Assembly (NCBI RefSeq): GCF_001420915.1
Contig: NZ_CP013021.1
Span: 4,352,601-4,416,600 of the forward strand
DNA length: 64,000 nt
Origin: Agarivorans gilvus
GTDB lineage: Bacteria; Pseudomonadota; Gammaproteobacteria; Enterobacterales; Celerinatantimonadaceae
Direction: 5' to 3'
Below are positions 1-8,483 of this stretch, piece after piece. Below the pieces are notes generated by a model, which saw only the letters and a program-made list of their open reading frames with translations, did no database searches and was not told where the DNA came from. Each line of letters begins with the position of its first letter. Positions within the stretch are counted from its first letter, which is position 1. A program made the position numbers and the translations under genes.

Positions 1-1
1 G

Positions 2-289
<288 letters not shown>

Positions 290-313
290 GCCTATTAAAC
301 TTGTTTTACTTAT

Positions 314-338
314 ACCAAGCGCCGTTGTGGCGCTTGGT
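314..338 (+). repeat. guaB-guaA intergenic hairpin
   Basis: A perfect 10-bp stem (314-323 with 329-338) encloses a 5-base loop between the guaB stop and the guaA start. There is no clear U-tract after it, so a role in mRNA stability or partial attenuation fits better than full termination. Confidence 0.5.
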
Positions 339-365
339 TCTATCAGCCTATTTAAGTAAGTGATT

Positions 366-1946
366 ATGAGCAAAGATATCCACGAACATCGTATTCTAAT
401 TTTAGATTTTGGTTCTCAGTACACCCAATTGATCGCCCGCCGTATTCGTGAAATTGGTGTTTATTGTGAGTTGTGGGGTTGGGACGTCGCAGAACAAGAC
501 ATTCGAGAATTTGCCCCCAATGGGATTATCTTAGCTGGCGGCCCAGAGAGTGTTACCGAGCACGACTCACCTCGAGCTCCTGAATATGTATTTCAGGCGG
601 GCGTTCCTGTGCTGGGCATTTGTTATGGCATGCAAACTATGTCTGAGCAATTAGGCGGTGCGGTTATTCAAGGTGAAGGTGAGCGCGAGTTTGGTTACGC
701 CCAGGTAGAAGTGGTGGCTGCTTCACCATTATTTCAAGCCATTGAAGATGCGGTTGCCGCAAATGGTAATGCCTTACTTGATGTGTGGATGAGCCATGGC
801 GATAAAGTATCCGCCATTCCTGAAGGTTTTACTACTGTTGCTAAAACACCCAGCTGTGCTTATGCGGCAATGATGAATAAAGAGAAGCACTTCTATGGCG
901 TGCAGTTTCACCCAGAGGTGACGCACACTCGCCAAGGCCTGCGCATGTTGGAGCATTTTGTTAAAGACATCTGTGGCTGTGACACGCTATGGACCTCTGA
1001 ATCAATCATTGAAAATGCGATTGCTCAAATCAAACAGCAAGTGGGCGACGATGAAGTGATTCTTGGCCTAAGCGGTGGCGTTGATTCTTCGGTTGTGGCA
1101 ATGCTTATTCAGCGCGCCATTGGCGATAAACTGACCTGTGTATTTGTGGATAACGGCTTGCTTCGTTTAAACGAAGGCCAGCAAGTGATGGATATGTTTG
1201 GTAACCATTTTGGTTTGAACATTGTGCATGTGAATGCCGAGCAGCGTTTCTTAGATGCCCTAGCGGGTGAAAGCGATCCAGAAAAGAAACGCAAAATTAT
1301 TGGCCATGTGTTTATTGATGTTTTCGATGAAGAGTCGAAGAAACTGAAAAATGCCAAGTGGTTGGCTCAAGGCACTATTTACCCAGATGTGATTGAATCT
1401 GCTGGCGCCAAAACCGGTAAGGCTCATGTGATTAAATCTCACCATAATGTAGGTGGTTTACCTGATGACATGGAAATGGGCTTGGTTGAACCGCTTAAAG
1501 AGCTGTTTAAAGATGAAGTGCGTAAAATCGGCTTAGAACTTGGCCTACCTTACGACATGTTGTATCGCCATCCTTTCCCTGGCCCAGGCTTAGGTGTTCG
1601 GGTACTGGGCGAAGTGAAGAAAGAGTACTGTGATCTTCTACGTCGCGCCGATGCCATTTTCATTGAAGAATTACATAAGGCTGAGCTTTACCACAAAGTG
1701 AGCCAAGCCTTTACCGTTTTCTTACCGGTTCGTTCGGTTGGGGTAATGGGCGATGCGCGTAAGTATGACTGGGTTGTATCATTACGTGCCGTTGAAACTA
1801 TCGACTTTATGACTGCGCATTGGGCACACCTACCTTATGATTTCCTAGGTAATGTGAGTAATCGTATCATCAACGAAATCGACGGGATCTCACGTGTGGT
1901 TTACGATATCTCAGGCAAGCCGCCAGCAACGATTGAGTGGGAGTAG
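366..1946 (+). CDS. guaA: GMP synthase (glutamine-hydrolysing)
   Basis: GuaA converts XMP to GMP using ATP and glutamine, the final step of the guanine branch. The 526-residue length matches the family. The N-terminal class I glutamine amidotransferase domain shows the nucleophile loop GICYGMQ (Cys near residue 88) and the His/Glu pair in [11 protein letters not shown]. The synthetase half opens with the PP-loop [11 protein letters not shown] (about residues 233-243), and the C-terminal dimerisation domain includes the [16 protein letters not shown] stretch and ends TIEWE as in E. coli. The frame stays open to a GTG at 360, but the ATG at 366 gives [19 protein letters not shown], which aligns with known N-termini. 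It is the second gene of guaBA and is followed by a strong terminator. Confidence 0.97.
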   Translation: MSKDIHEHRILILDFGSQYTQLIARRIREIGVYCELWGWDVAEQDIREFAPNGIILAGGPESVTEHDSPRAPEYVFQAGVPVLGICYGMQTMSEQLGGAVIQGEGEREFGYAQVEVVAASPLFQAIEDAVAANGNALLDVWMSHGDKVSAIPEGFTTVAKTPSCAYAAMMNKEKHFYGVQFHPEVTHTRQGLRMLEHFVKDICGCDTLWTSESIIENAIAQIKQQVGDDEVILGLSGGVDSSVVAMLIQRAIGDKLTCVFVDNGLLRLNEGQQVMDMFGNHFGLNIVHVNAEQRFLDALAGESDPEKKRKIIGHVFIDVFDEESKKLKNAKWLAQGTIYPDVIESAGAKTGKAHVIKSHHNVGGLPDDMEMGLVEPLKELFKDEVRKIGLELGLPYDMLYRHPFPGPGLGVRVLGEVKKEYCDLLRRADAIFIEELHKAELYHKVSQAFTVFLPVRSVGVMGDARKYDWVVSLRAVETIDFMTAHWAHLPYDFLGNVSNRIINEIDGISRVVYDISGKPPATIEWE

Positions 1947-1988
1947 GGCTAGCCATAAATAGCTAATAAAGCCTTTAGTAAATAAATG

Positions 1989-2022
1989 AAATGCCAGTCA
2001 GTATTACTGACTGGCATTTTTT
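1989..2022 (+). terminator. Rho-independent terminator of guaBA
   Basis: A 14-bp perfect stem (1989-2002 with 2006-2019) has a 3-base loop and runs into a T-tract. It lies about 40 bases after the guaA stop. Confidence 0.9.
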
Positions 2023-2727
2023 ATGGGGGCTAAGCATTCTTGGTGCGCCCAAATGAGCTCATTTAAACAAGCTGAAACCGGTTAACTCGCCGCAACCCTA
2101 GATTTTCACTATGTGCCACGAGCCCTTAAGCTCAGTTTTTTGGTATCGTGTTATTGGCAAGGCTTTGTTAAACATTGTCTTTAAGTTGTTGATTGTGAGT
2201 TCAATACAAGCAAGTGCCTGATTAAGATAGTAATGAATGGGCCTGCCACCCTAACAGTGTTTAGCATAGGCGAAAGAAAGGCTGAGTAGTGCTGCAGACA
2301 AAACGCCGCGCGTAGGCTACGTTAGACTGTAAATGTGAACAGGCAAGAAGCTATGAGCATAGTGATTTTGCTAGACCTTATTGTATAGCAATGAAACCTT
2401 CACGATATTGCGCTTAGCCTAGCTGCACTATATAACCACATGTTTTAACAAGGGCTGTGTCTATTTGCCGTTATTAGTACATGCGGATACTAGGAGTTGA
2501 TGTTTTATTTAGTGGGTTTGTTATTTTGTTGGCGTGAATGTTGAAACCAAAAACGATGTCGACCGGTTGAACGAGACATAAGTGTCCTTATAATTATTTT
2601 TAATTAAGTAGAGTGTGGATGTTTTACTTGTTAGTAAGTGACTGCTAACACTAGCAGGAAACAGCTAGCTTAAATGTGCTGTTGATCGAAGTGATAGTAT
2701 AAATAAGTGAAGAAGAGTTTGAAGCGA
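2023..2727. other. Non-coding stretch between guaA and csp
   Basis: About 700 bases hold no convincing coding frame on either strand: stops are frequent and no start with a Shine-Dalgarno site leads anywhere. I see no tRNA, insertion-sequence ends or long repeats. It could contain an unrecognised small RNA or decayed sequence; nothing in it supports a specific call. Confidence 0.5.
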
Positions 2728-2751
2728 CGTAGATGCTAAGTAGCATCTACG
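2728..2751 (-). terminator. Hairpin downstream of csp, possible terminator
   Basis: A perfect 10-bp stem (2728-2737 with 2742-2751) with a 4-base loop sits 11 bases beyond the csp stop. The downstream sequence on the minus strand is only mildly T-rich, so termination is inferred from position. Confidence 0.45.
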
Positions 2752-2762
2752 CTGGTGCCATA

Positions 2763-2975
2763 TTATATAGCTTGTACGTTAGCAGCTTGAGGTCCTTTCT
2801 GACCTTGTTCTACTTCAAACGATACTTTTTGGCCTTCATTGAGGGTTTTAAAGCCTTCTGAAGCAATTGCGCGGAAATGTACGAATACGTCAGCGCCGCC
2901 GTTGTCTTGAGTGATAAAACCAAAACCTTTGTCTTCGTTAAACCATTTTACTGAGCCAGTTGTTTTATTAGACAT
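2763..2975 (-). CDS. Cold-shock protein, CspA family
   Basis: A 70-residue single cold-shock domain protein that binds single-stranded RNA or DNA and acts as an RNA chaperone in the cytoplasm. The full OB-fold is present: [14 protein letters not shown] with RNP1 (KGFGFI), then DVFVHF (RNP2), and a C-terminal [17 protein letters not shown]. Length is exactly that of CspA-type proteins. The start ATG follows AAGGGA at good spacing. It is monocistronic. About 200 bases of non-coding sequence lie upstream, compatible with the long 5' leader usual for cold-inducible csp mRNAs, but I could not recognise a cold box. Which CspA paralogue it represents cannot be told from sequence alone. Confidence 0.93.
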   Translation of the reverse strand: MSNKTTGSVKWFNEDKGFGFITQDNGGADVFVHFRAIASEGFKTLNEGQKVSFEVEQGQKGPQAANVQAI

Positions 2976-3374
2976 GTGTTGTCCCTTAATATTTTAAAAA
3001 TTCATAAAGTAATCGCAGTAATGCGAGCGCTGAAACTGAATTATTGAATGTGACGATAAAGCTAAGGGAAAACTGAGGATAACAACAGTAACGAAGAAAT
3101 TCTGAGGTTTACATTTACTTGATGGTTCACTAATAACTCTGAATAGCAGAGCGACATCGATAGTACCTGAGTTTGGCATAATGTAAAGGCTTATTTAAGG
3201 AATTCAGAAATAAGTTAAATTTTTGTGTGCATTAGTGCTTGATTAGCGTTGTGCTTAGTATCAAGCGTTTGGGTTTGCTTGTGTGAACTGCTGATTTGCT
3301 GAAGGAGACGGAGGGCGTTGTTATTTCATCCTTCACTCTATGCCCTGGGGCTTCAAGTGAAGGATGCTCTGGGC
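2976..3374. other. csp upstream leader region and dat 3' hairpin
   Basis: The right-hand part of this gap lies downstream of dat and contains an 11-bp inverted repeat (3327-3337 with 3356-3366) whose long loop folds into a smaller GCCC/GGGC hairpin; it may mark the end of the dat transcript. The left part, next to csp, is AT-rich and is the likely csp promoter and leader. No gene was found. Confidence 0.45.
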
Positions 3375-4232
3375 TTAGACTGCCGCAGCTTGCGCTACTT
3401 TGATATAAATTTCCCGCAGTTTTTGTGCTATTGGCCCCGGCTTTCCTTCGCCAATGGCTTGGCCATCAATTTCAATCACCGGCCAGACAAAAGTGGTGGC
3501 TGAGCTGACAAAAGCTTCTTTGGCTGCGTAAGCTTCTTCAATGGTGAAGTTACGCTCTTCAACTTCGAGCTGAGCATCTTCGGCGAGCTGTAATAAGCTA
3601 GCGCGAGTAATGCCATGTAGGATGTCATTACTTAAGGGACGAGTGATAATTTTACCTTGTTCGGTAACGATGTAAGCATTGTTAGAACTGCCTTCTGTTA
3701 CATAACCCTCTTCAATTAGCCATGCATCGCTGGCGCCTGCGGCCAATGCGGCCTGTTTAGCCAGACAGGGGGCAAGTAAGCCCACAGTTTTGATGTCTCG
3801 GCGCTTCCAACGAATGTCGGGGATGGAAATAACTTTCATGCCTTTGGCGGCTTTAGGGCAGTCGATTAAGGCGCGAGCTTGGCTGAACAGGACTAAGGTG
3901 GGAGCGGTGTTTTCCGGAAACGCAAAGTCACGATCACCGGCATTGCCGCGGCTAAGCTGCAAATAAATACCACCTTCTGTTAGCCCGTTTCGTTTAATCA
4001 GCTCGCGTTGGATTTCGGTAAGCTGGTCGCCGCTTACAGGCAAAGTGAGTTCGAGTTCGGCGCATGAGCGCTCTAAACGGGCTAAATGGCCAGCATTATC
4101 GATGAGTTTTCCATCGAGTACCGCAGTGACTTCGTAGACCGCATCGGAGAATAAAAATCCACGGTCAAATATTGATACTTTTGCTTCTGACTCGGGAACA
4201 TATTCCCCATTTATATACACGATACGTTGCAT
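3375..4232 (-). CDS. dat: D-amino-acid aminotransferase (class IV PLP aminotransferase)
   Basis: This 285-residue enzyme has the fold-type IV aminotransferase pattern. MQRIVYINGEYVPESEAKVS opens the protein, FDRGFLFSDAVYEV follows, the PLP lysine lies in RRDIKTVGLL (about residue 145), and the cofactor glutamate lies in VTEGSSNNAYIV. These match bacterial D-alanine/D-amino-acid transaminases, usually about 282 residues, better than branched-chain or aminodeoxychorismate relatives. It would move amino groups from D-amino acids to 2-oxoglutarate, giving D-glutamate and 2-oxo acids. It starts 12 bases after the dgcA stop with a good AGAGGAAA site, so dgcN-dgcA-dat form one operon. The context supports a role in D-amino-acid use, because DgcN and DgcA consume D-glutamate. 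A BcaT or PabC-like role is less likely. Confidence 0.85.
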   Translation of the reverse strand: MQRIVYINGEYVPESEAKVSIFDRGFLFSDAVYEVTAVLDGKLIDNAGHLARLERSCAELELTLPVSGDQLTEIQRELIKRNGLTEGGIYLQLSRGNAGDRDFAFPENTAPTLVLFSQARALIDCPKAAKGMKVISIPDIRWKRRDIKTVGLLAPCLAKQAALAAGASDAWLIEEGYVTEGSSNNAYIVTEQGKIITRPLSNDILHGITRASLLQLAEDAQLEVEERNFTIEEAYAAKEAFVSSATTFVWPVIEIDGQAIGEGKPGPIAQKLREIYIKVAQAAAV

Positions 4233-4244
4233 GTTAATTTCCTC

Positions 4245-5218
4245 TTAGCCCCACAGCTTCGCTGTGAAAGGCAACATCTGATTATTATTAAATTCAAAGC
4301 CATGTTCGATGTCTTCACTGAGTAACAGTGGGCCATCAAGGTCAACCACTTCGCAGCCTTGGGCCACCACAAAGGCTGGAGCCATGCTAAGTGAGCTGGA
4401 GAGCATGCAACCCACCATGATTTGCAGACCGGCTTGTTCGGCTTGTTCCTTTAAGGCCATAGCTTCAGTTAAACCGCCGGTTTTATCGGTTTTGATGTTG
4501 ATCATGTCGTACTTGCCGATGATGCTGGGCAAACTGGCGCGGTCATGGCATGACTCGTCGGCACAAATTGGAATGGGGCGAGCTAAGCTTCTAAGCGCCT
4601 CATCATCAGCGGCAGGGAAGGGCTGCTCGATCATCGCGACATCTAACTTAATTAATTCGGGGATCAGTGAGTGATAAAGATCTACTGTCCAGGCCTCGTT
4701 GGCATCGAGAATGATCTTGGCATTCGGTGCGCCTTGGCGAACGGCGGCAACCCGTTGTAAATCTTCGGCTCCCCTAGCTTTAGCTTAAGCAGCGGGCGAA
4801 AGGCGTTGTCGCTAGCCGCTTGTTGCATTTTTTCCGGTGTATCCAAGGACAAGGTGTAAGCGGTGGTGAGGGGCGCGGGAGTTGCCGCTAGTTGTTGCCA
4901 AATAGACTCCCCCGACAGCTTGCATTCAAGATCCCACAGGGCGCAGTCAACAGCGTTACGAGCGGCTCCTGAAGGTAGCAACAGCTGTAGCTCTTGGCGC
5001 GACAAGCCCTCGCGTAAACGCGGTAAGATACCTTTAAGTTCAGCCATTACGCTTTCTATCGACTCTTGATAACGGGCATACGGTACGCATTCGCCACGAC
5101 CAATTTGGCCTTGCTCTTCCAGTTCCACGATAACGGTGTCGGCCTGAGTCTTACTCCCGCGTGAAATAGTGAAGTGTCCGCGGATCGGCCAACTCTGAGT
5201 AGATAAACGAACTTCCAT
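4245..5218 (-). CDS. dgcA: N-acetyl-D-glutamate racemase DgcA, enolase superfamily; frameshifted as read
   Basis: An enolase-superfamily (dipeptide-epimerase-like) protein split into two frames. The first part (start 5218) carries the N-terminal cap, RGECVPYARYQES, and the catalytic KxK in LLKLKLG. The second part holds DANEAW, IEQPFPAADD, CADES and the second catalytic lysine in KTDKTGG, so all catalytic motifs are intact. The break is at a run of four C on the plus strand (4771-4774), where one more base would restore 324 residues reading LGGAEDLQRV. DgcA is reported to convert N-acetyl-D-glutamate to N-acetyl-L-glutamate. Its start overlaps the dgcN stop (TAATG), so the two are translationally coupled. 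The DgcA name rests on this pairing with DgcN; without it I would say dipeptide epimerase. Confidence 0.8.
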
Positions 5219-6222
5219 TATAGCTCCGCCAATTGTTCAACAATGCGGCCCACGCCTTGGCGGAATGGGTCGACCACCGGCAGGCCAAACTCAGCTTCAA
5301 GTTGAGCCATGTAATCAAGAGCCTGCTGTTCTTCTAGTTGTGAAGTATTCACTGAAATACCCACAAATTTTACCTTGGGGTTGGTGAGGCTGGCGGTAGC
5401 CAAGTTGGCTTGCATGCAAGTCTCGATATCTGGCAGTGAATAGTCGGGTACGCCGCGCATATGAGTGCGAGTGGGTTCATGGCATAGAACTAAGGCATCG
5501 GCTTGTGAGCCGTGGATCAAACCAGTGGTTACGCCTGCAAAAGAAGGATGGAATAAGGATCCCTGACCTTCAATAATATCCCAGTGGTCATCACTATTGG
5601 CTGGGGCAATGGTTTCAATGGCGCCAGCAATAAAGTCGGCTACCACACAGTCTGCACTTACACCTTCGCCACAGATCAGAATACCGGTTTGGCCAGTGGC
5701 TCTAAAGTCTGCATTCAAGCCTTGTTTCTGAGCTTCTTTCTCGATGGCTAAAGAGGTGTACATTTTGCCTACTGAGCAATCTGTTCCTACCGTGAGTAGG
5801 CGCTTACCTGCACGTTTCTTACCATTGGCAACAGGGTAGGCTTGGCTTGGGTAGCGTACATCGAACAATTGACGACCATGCTTTTGGGCACAGGCGACTA
5901 ATTCGGGAATGTCATTAAGTTTGTTATGCAGGCCAGCCGCAATATCAAGGCCTGATTCTAAGGCTTCTACTAATACTCCAATCCACTCATCAGATATGAT
6001 GCCACCTCTATTGGCCACGCCAATCACTAAGGTTTTCGCTCCCGCTTGTGCTGCCGCAGCAATAGATAGGTCTTCTAAGTCACAATCTGCATTACAAGCT
6101 GGCAGGCGAAATTGACCCACACAATATTCGGGATGCCAAGTTTTGATGCCTTGGGCCACTTTTGCTGCGAGTTGATCGGCGGCATCGCCTAGAAACAATA
6201 GATAAGGTTTTTTTAGTTCCAT
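5218..6222 (-). CDS. dgcN: D-glutamate N-acetyltransferase DgcN (DUF1611 family)
   Basis: A 334-residue DUF1611 protein. The C-terminal half has a P-loop-like segment, LLTVGTDCSVGKMYTSLAIE (about residues 142-161), then RATGQTGILICGEGV and the conserved IIEGQGSLFHPSFAGVT block. The N-terminal half is Rossmann-like, with GVANRGGIISDEW. Earlier annotations call this family a NAD-dependent epimerase. The later DgcN work describes acetylation of D-glutamate as the first step of a marine D-glutamate pathway, with DgcA next. It leads the dgcN-dgcA-dat operon; the start is supported by ACGGAG upstream. A sigma-54-like promoter lies about 76-100 bases upstream and NtrC-like sites further out. Family assignment is firm; the reaction is taken from published work on homologues as I recall it. 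Confidence 0.82.
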   Translation of the reverse strand: MELKKPYLLFLGDAADQLAAKVAQGIKTWHPEYCVGQFRLPACNADCDLEDLSIAAAAQAGAKTLVIGVANRGGIISDEWIGVLVEALESGLDIAAGLHNKLNDIPELVACAQKHGRQLFDVRYPSQAYPVANGKKRAGKRLLTVGTDCSVGKMYTSLAIEKEAQKQGLNADFRATGQTGILICGEGVSADCVVADFIAGAIETIAPANSDDHWDIIEGQGSLFHPSFAGVTTGLIHGSQADALVLCHEPTRTHMRGVPDYSLPDIETCMQANLATASLTNPKVKFVGISVNTSQLEEQQALDYMAQLEAEFGLPVVDPFRQGVGRIVEQLAEL

Positions 6223-6308
6223 TACTTTTTACTCCGTAAAACGTGTTGCTGGTGAGTTTCTGTTTTGCTTACAGCAGCATCGTTGTTGTTAGTTGTTATG
6301 AAACCATT

Positions 6309-6325
6309 AGCAAAAAGCATGACAA
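6309..6325 (-). promoter_or_regulatory. Candidate sigma-54 promoter of dgcN-dgcA-dat
   Basis: On the minus strand the 17-mer TTGTCATGCTTTTTGCT resembles the sigma-54 consensus, with a perfect TTGCT at -12 and correct spacing. The usually invariant GG at -24 reads GT, which lowers confidence. The predicted start would give a leader of about 76 bases to dgcN. Confidence 0.45.
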
Positions 6326-6661
6326 AATTTCGTGACTGGTGAATATAGTGGTTAAAAATACTTGGCTTGAGCTGATAACCTCGCATGTAAACCGCTAAAT
6401 TAGGCTGTTTGCGGTGGAGCCGTCTTTTTTATAAAGTACTGGTGTTTTGAATTATTCTGGATATAAATTTCTAAAAGAGTTTTGCGCTTAGAATAATTTC
6501 TCAATAGCCACTGAAACTTGGCTTTATATAATTTTGCTTTTATGTCTTTATCTTGGTTGTATATTCTGAAAATTTCTTGCGATTTAAATTGGCCATAAGT
6601 GACTTTTTATTTTCATTACTAATATGAAAAACTATTAACATGATTAAAAAGTCATTCAAGT

Positions 6662-6678
6662 TGCACCTATTTGGTGTG
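6662..6678. promoter_or_regulatory. NtrC-binding-site-like palindrome, copy 1
   Basis: TGCACCTATTTGGTGTG fits the NtrC site pattern TGCACC-N5-GGTGCA closely. It lies roughly 340 bases from the dgcN sigma-54-like promoter and about 300 from the one before the symporter, distances normal for enhancer sites. Confidence 0.7.
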
Positions 6679-6690
6679 ATTTTATAGTTT

Positions 6691-6707
6691 TGCACTTATT
6701 TGGTGCT
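6691..6707. promoter_or_regulatory. NtrC-binding-site-like palindrome, copy 2
   Basis: TGCACTTATTTGGTGCT is a second close match to the NtrC pattern, 29 bases after the first. Paired enhancer sites about three helical turns apart suit cooperative binding of NtrC dimers, as at glnA. Confidence 0.7.
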
Positions 6708-6971
6708 ATTCATGTCGCGATTTTAGCTTAATGTCCGAATATATGACTAATGTTAATAAGATGTATCAATATGGATGTGTGATTTTGTCTCTTATATAGC
6801 TAACTATTAAATATTGCTTGTGTGGTGTTTTGTTCTTTGGTGTTGGCTGTGTTTTGGCTCATTGCTCTGGCGCTGGGATGGGCGGTATAAATGTTGCTGA
6901 TGTTTAACATTTGTTAGTTTTTGGTGCCTTTAGGACAGCAATAACAGGCCTTTATTTATGTTTTGGGGAGA

Positions 6972-6988
6972 TTGGTCTGCTACTTGCT
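6972..6988 (+). promoter_or_regulatory. Candidate sigma-54 promoter of symporter-alr
   Basis: TTGGTCTGCTACTTGCT has TTGG at -24 and TTGCT at -12 with exactly ten bases between the GG and GC pairs, as sigma-54 RNA polymerase requires. The predicted transcription start near 6999 leaves a 39-base leader to the symporter ATG. Confidence 0.6.
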
Positions 6989-7037
6989 GTAAGCTATTTC
7001 ATTTAGTTAATTAAATATAATTTGGGAGTATTAAAAA

Positions 7038-8405
7038 ATGGATTTTATCTCTGGGCTAATTGGCCAGTTGAATGGCATCGTTTGGGGGGTACCCATGCTG
7101 GTATTGATTTTGGGCGTTGGGATTTTTCTCACCGTTGGCCTGAAATTTATGCCAATTTTAAATGTTGGGCCGGCTTTTAAGCTTATGTGGAGTGGTCGGG
7201 GTGCTAGTGGTAAGGGAGAAATTCCGCCTTTTCAAGCGCTTATGACTGCTATGTCTGCCACTGTGGGCACTGGTAACATTGCCGGTGTAGCGACAGCGGT
7301 TTTCATTGGCGGTCCTGGCGCCTTGTTTTGGATGTGGATGACTGCCTTATTAGGGATGGCAACCAAGTATGCTGAAGCGGTATTAGCGGTAAATTATCGT
7401 GAGAAAGACGAAAATGGTGCCTATGTCGGTGGCCCCATGTATTACATCAAAAACGGTATGGGCAAAAAATGGGCTTGGTTAGGCACCTTGTTTGCTGTAT
7501 TCGGCGCGGTGGCTTGTTTTGGAATTGGCAATGCGGTGCAGTCAAACTCGATTGCACAGGTGCTTTATTCTAATTTTTCTTTTTCCCCTTTAATTGTTGG
7601 CCTCGTCATTATGCTATTGGCGGGTGGTGTGATTCTTGGCGGCTTGAAACGAGTCGGTAAGTTTGCCGGTGCTTTAGTACCGGTGATGGCGGTGGCTTAT
7701 ATCCTATGTGGCTTGGTTATATTGCTGATGAACTTGAGTGAGATTGGTCCGGCGATAATGACTATTCTGGAACTGGCCTTCACGCCAGCCTCGGCTCAAG
7801 GTGGTTTTGCTGGTGCTACCGTTTGGATGGCGATCCGTTTTGGGGTGGCACGTGGCGTATTTTCAAACGAGGCGGGTTTGGGCTCGGCACCGATTGCTCA
7901 CGCCAGCGCGCAAACTGATGAGCCAGTGCGCCAAGGTTTAATCGCTATGTTAGGTACTTTTCTCGATACTTTAGTTATCTGTAGTATTACCGGTTTGGTG
8001 ATTGTGATTTCCGGGGCCTGGACTGAAGGTGAGTCTGGAGCGGCCTTAACTTCTGCTGCCTTTGACCAAGTTCTACCGGGAGTAGGTGGTTACGTGGTGG
8101 CGATTAGTTTGGCGATATTTGCTTTTACCACGATTGTGGGTTGGTCTGTATATGGCGAGCGTTGTGCTGAATATTTGTTTGGCGCTAAAGCAGTACTGCC
8201 ATTTCGTTTGGTGTTTATTGTTGCTTTGCCGGTAGGCGCAATTATGGAATTAGATTTTGTGTGGCTGTTGGGTGATACCCTCAACGCTCTGATGGCGGTA
8301 CCTAACTTAATTGCATTGGCGGTATTAAGCCCTGTGGTATTTAAGCTGACCAAGCGTTATTTTTCTCAGCAGCAAGCGCTCGATGATGCCGCCACTGAAT
8401 CTTAA
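7038..8405 (+). CDS. Sodium:alanine/glycine symporter, AGCS family
   Basis: A 455-residue inner-membrane transporter with about ten or eleven hydrophobic segments. The AGCS signature is clear: PPFQALMTAMSATVGTGNIA near residues 63-82, GGPGALFWMWMTALLGMATK, the GGPMYYI motif, and the family block FGVARGVFSNEAGLGSAPIAH. Such proteins import alanine or glycine with Na+, and some members also take D-alanine. GGGAG precedes the ATG at proper spacing. It is followed 78 bases later by alanine racemase on the same strand and is divergent from dgcN, which suggests alanine, including D-alanine, as the substrate. Control by NtrC and sigma-54 is inferred from upstream sites. Confidence 0.92.
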   Translation: MDFISGLIGQLNGIVWGVPMLVLILGVGIFLTVGLKFMPILNVGPAFKLMWSGRGASGKGEIPPFQALMTAMSATVGTGNIAGVATAVFIGGPGALFWMWMTALLGMATKYAEAVLAVNYREKDENGAYVGGPMYYIKNGMGKKWAWLGTLFAVFGAVACFGIGNAVQSNSIAQVLYSNFSFSPLIVGLVIMLLAGGVILGGLKRVGKFAGALVPVMAVAYILCGLVILLMNLSEIGPAIMTILELAFTPASAQGGFAGATVWMAIRFGVARGVFSNEAGLGSAPIAHASAQTDEPVRQGLIAMLGTFLDTLVICSITGLVIVISGAWTEGESGAALTSAAFDQVLPGVGGYVVAISLAIFAFTTIVGWSVYGERCAEYLFGAKAVLPFRLVFIVALPVGAIMELDFVWLLGDTLNALMAVPNLIALAVLSPVVFKLTKRYFSQQQALDDAATES

Positions 8406-8423
8406 TTTATTTATCCAGCTTTG

Positions 8424-8449
8424 TTTGACCGGGTGGCTAATCCGGTCAA
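8424..8449 (+). repeat. Intergenic hairpin between symporter and alr
   Basis: An 8-bp inverted repeat (8424-8431 with 8442-8449) has no following T-tract. It may protect the upstream mRNA or modestly reduce read-through into alr. Confidence 0.35.
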
Positions 8450-8483
8450 CGACTATCTTCAGTTTTCTCATTAAGGAGGAAGG

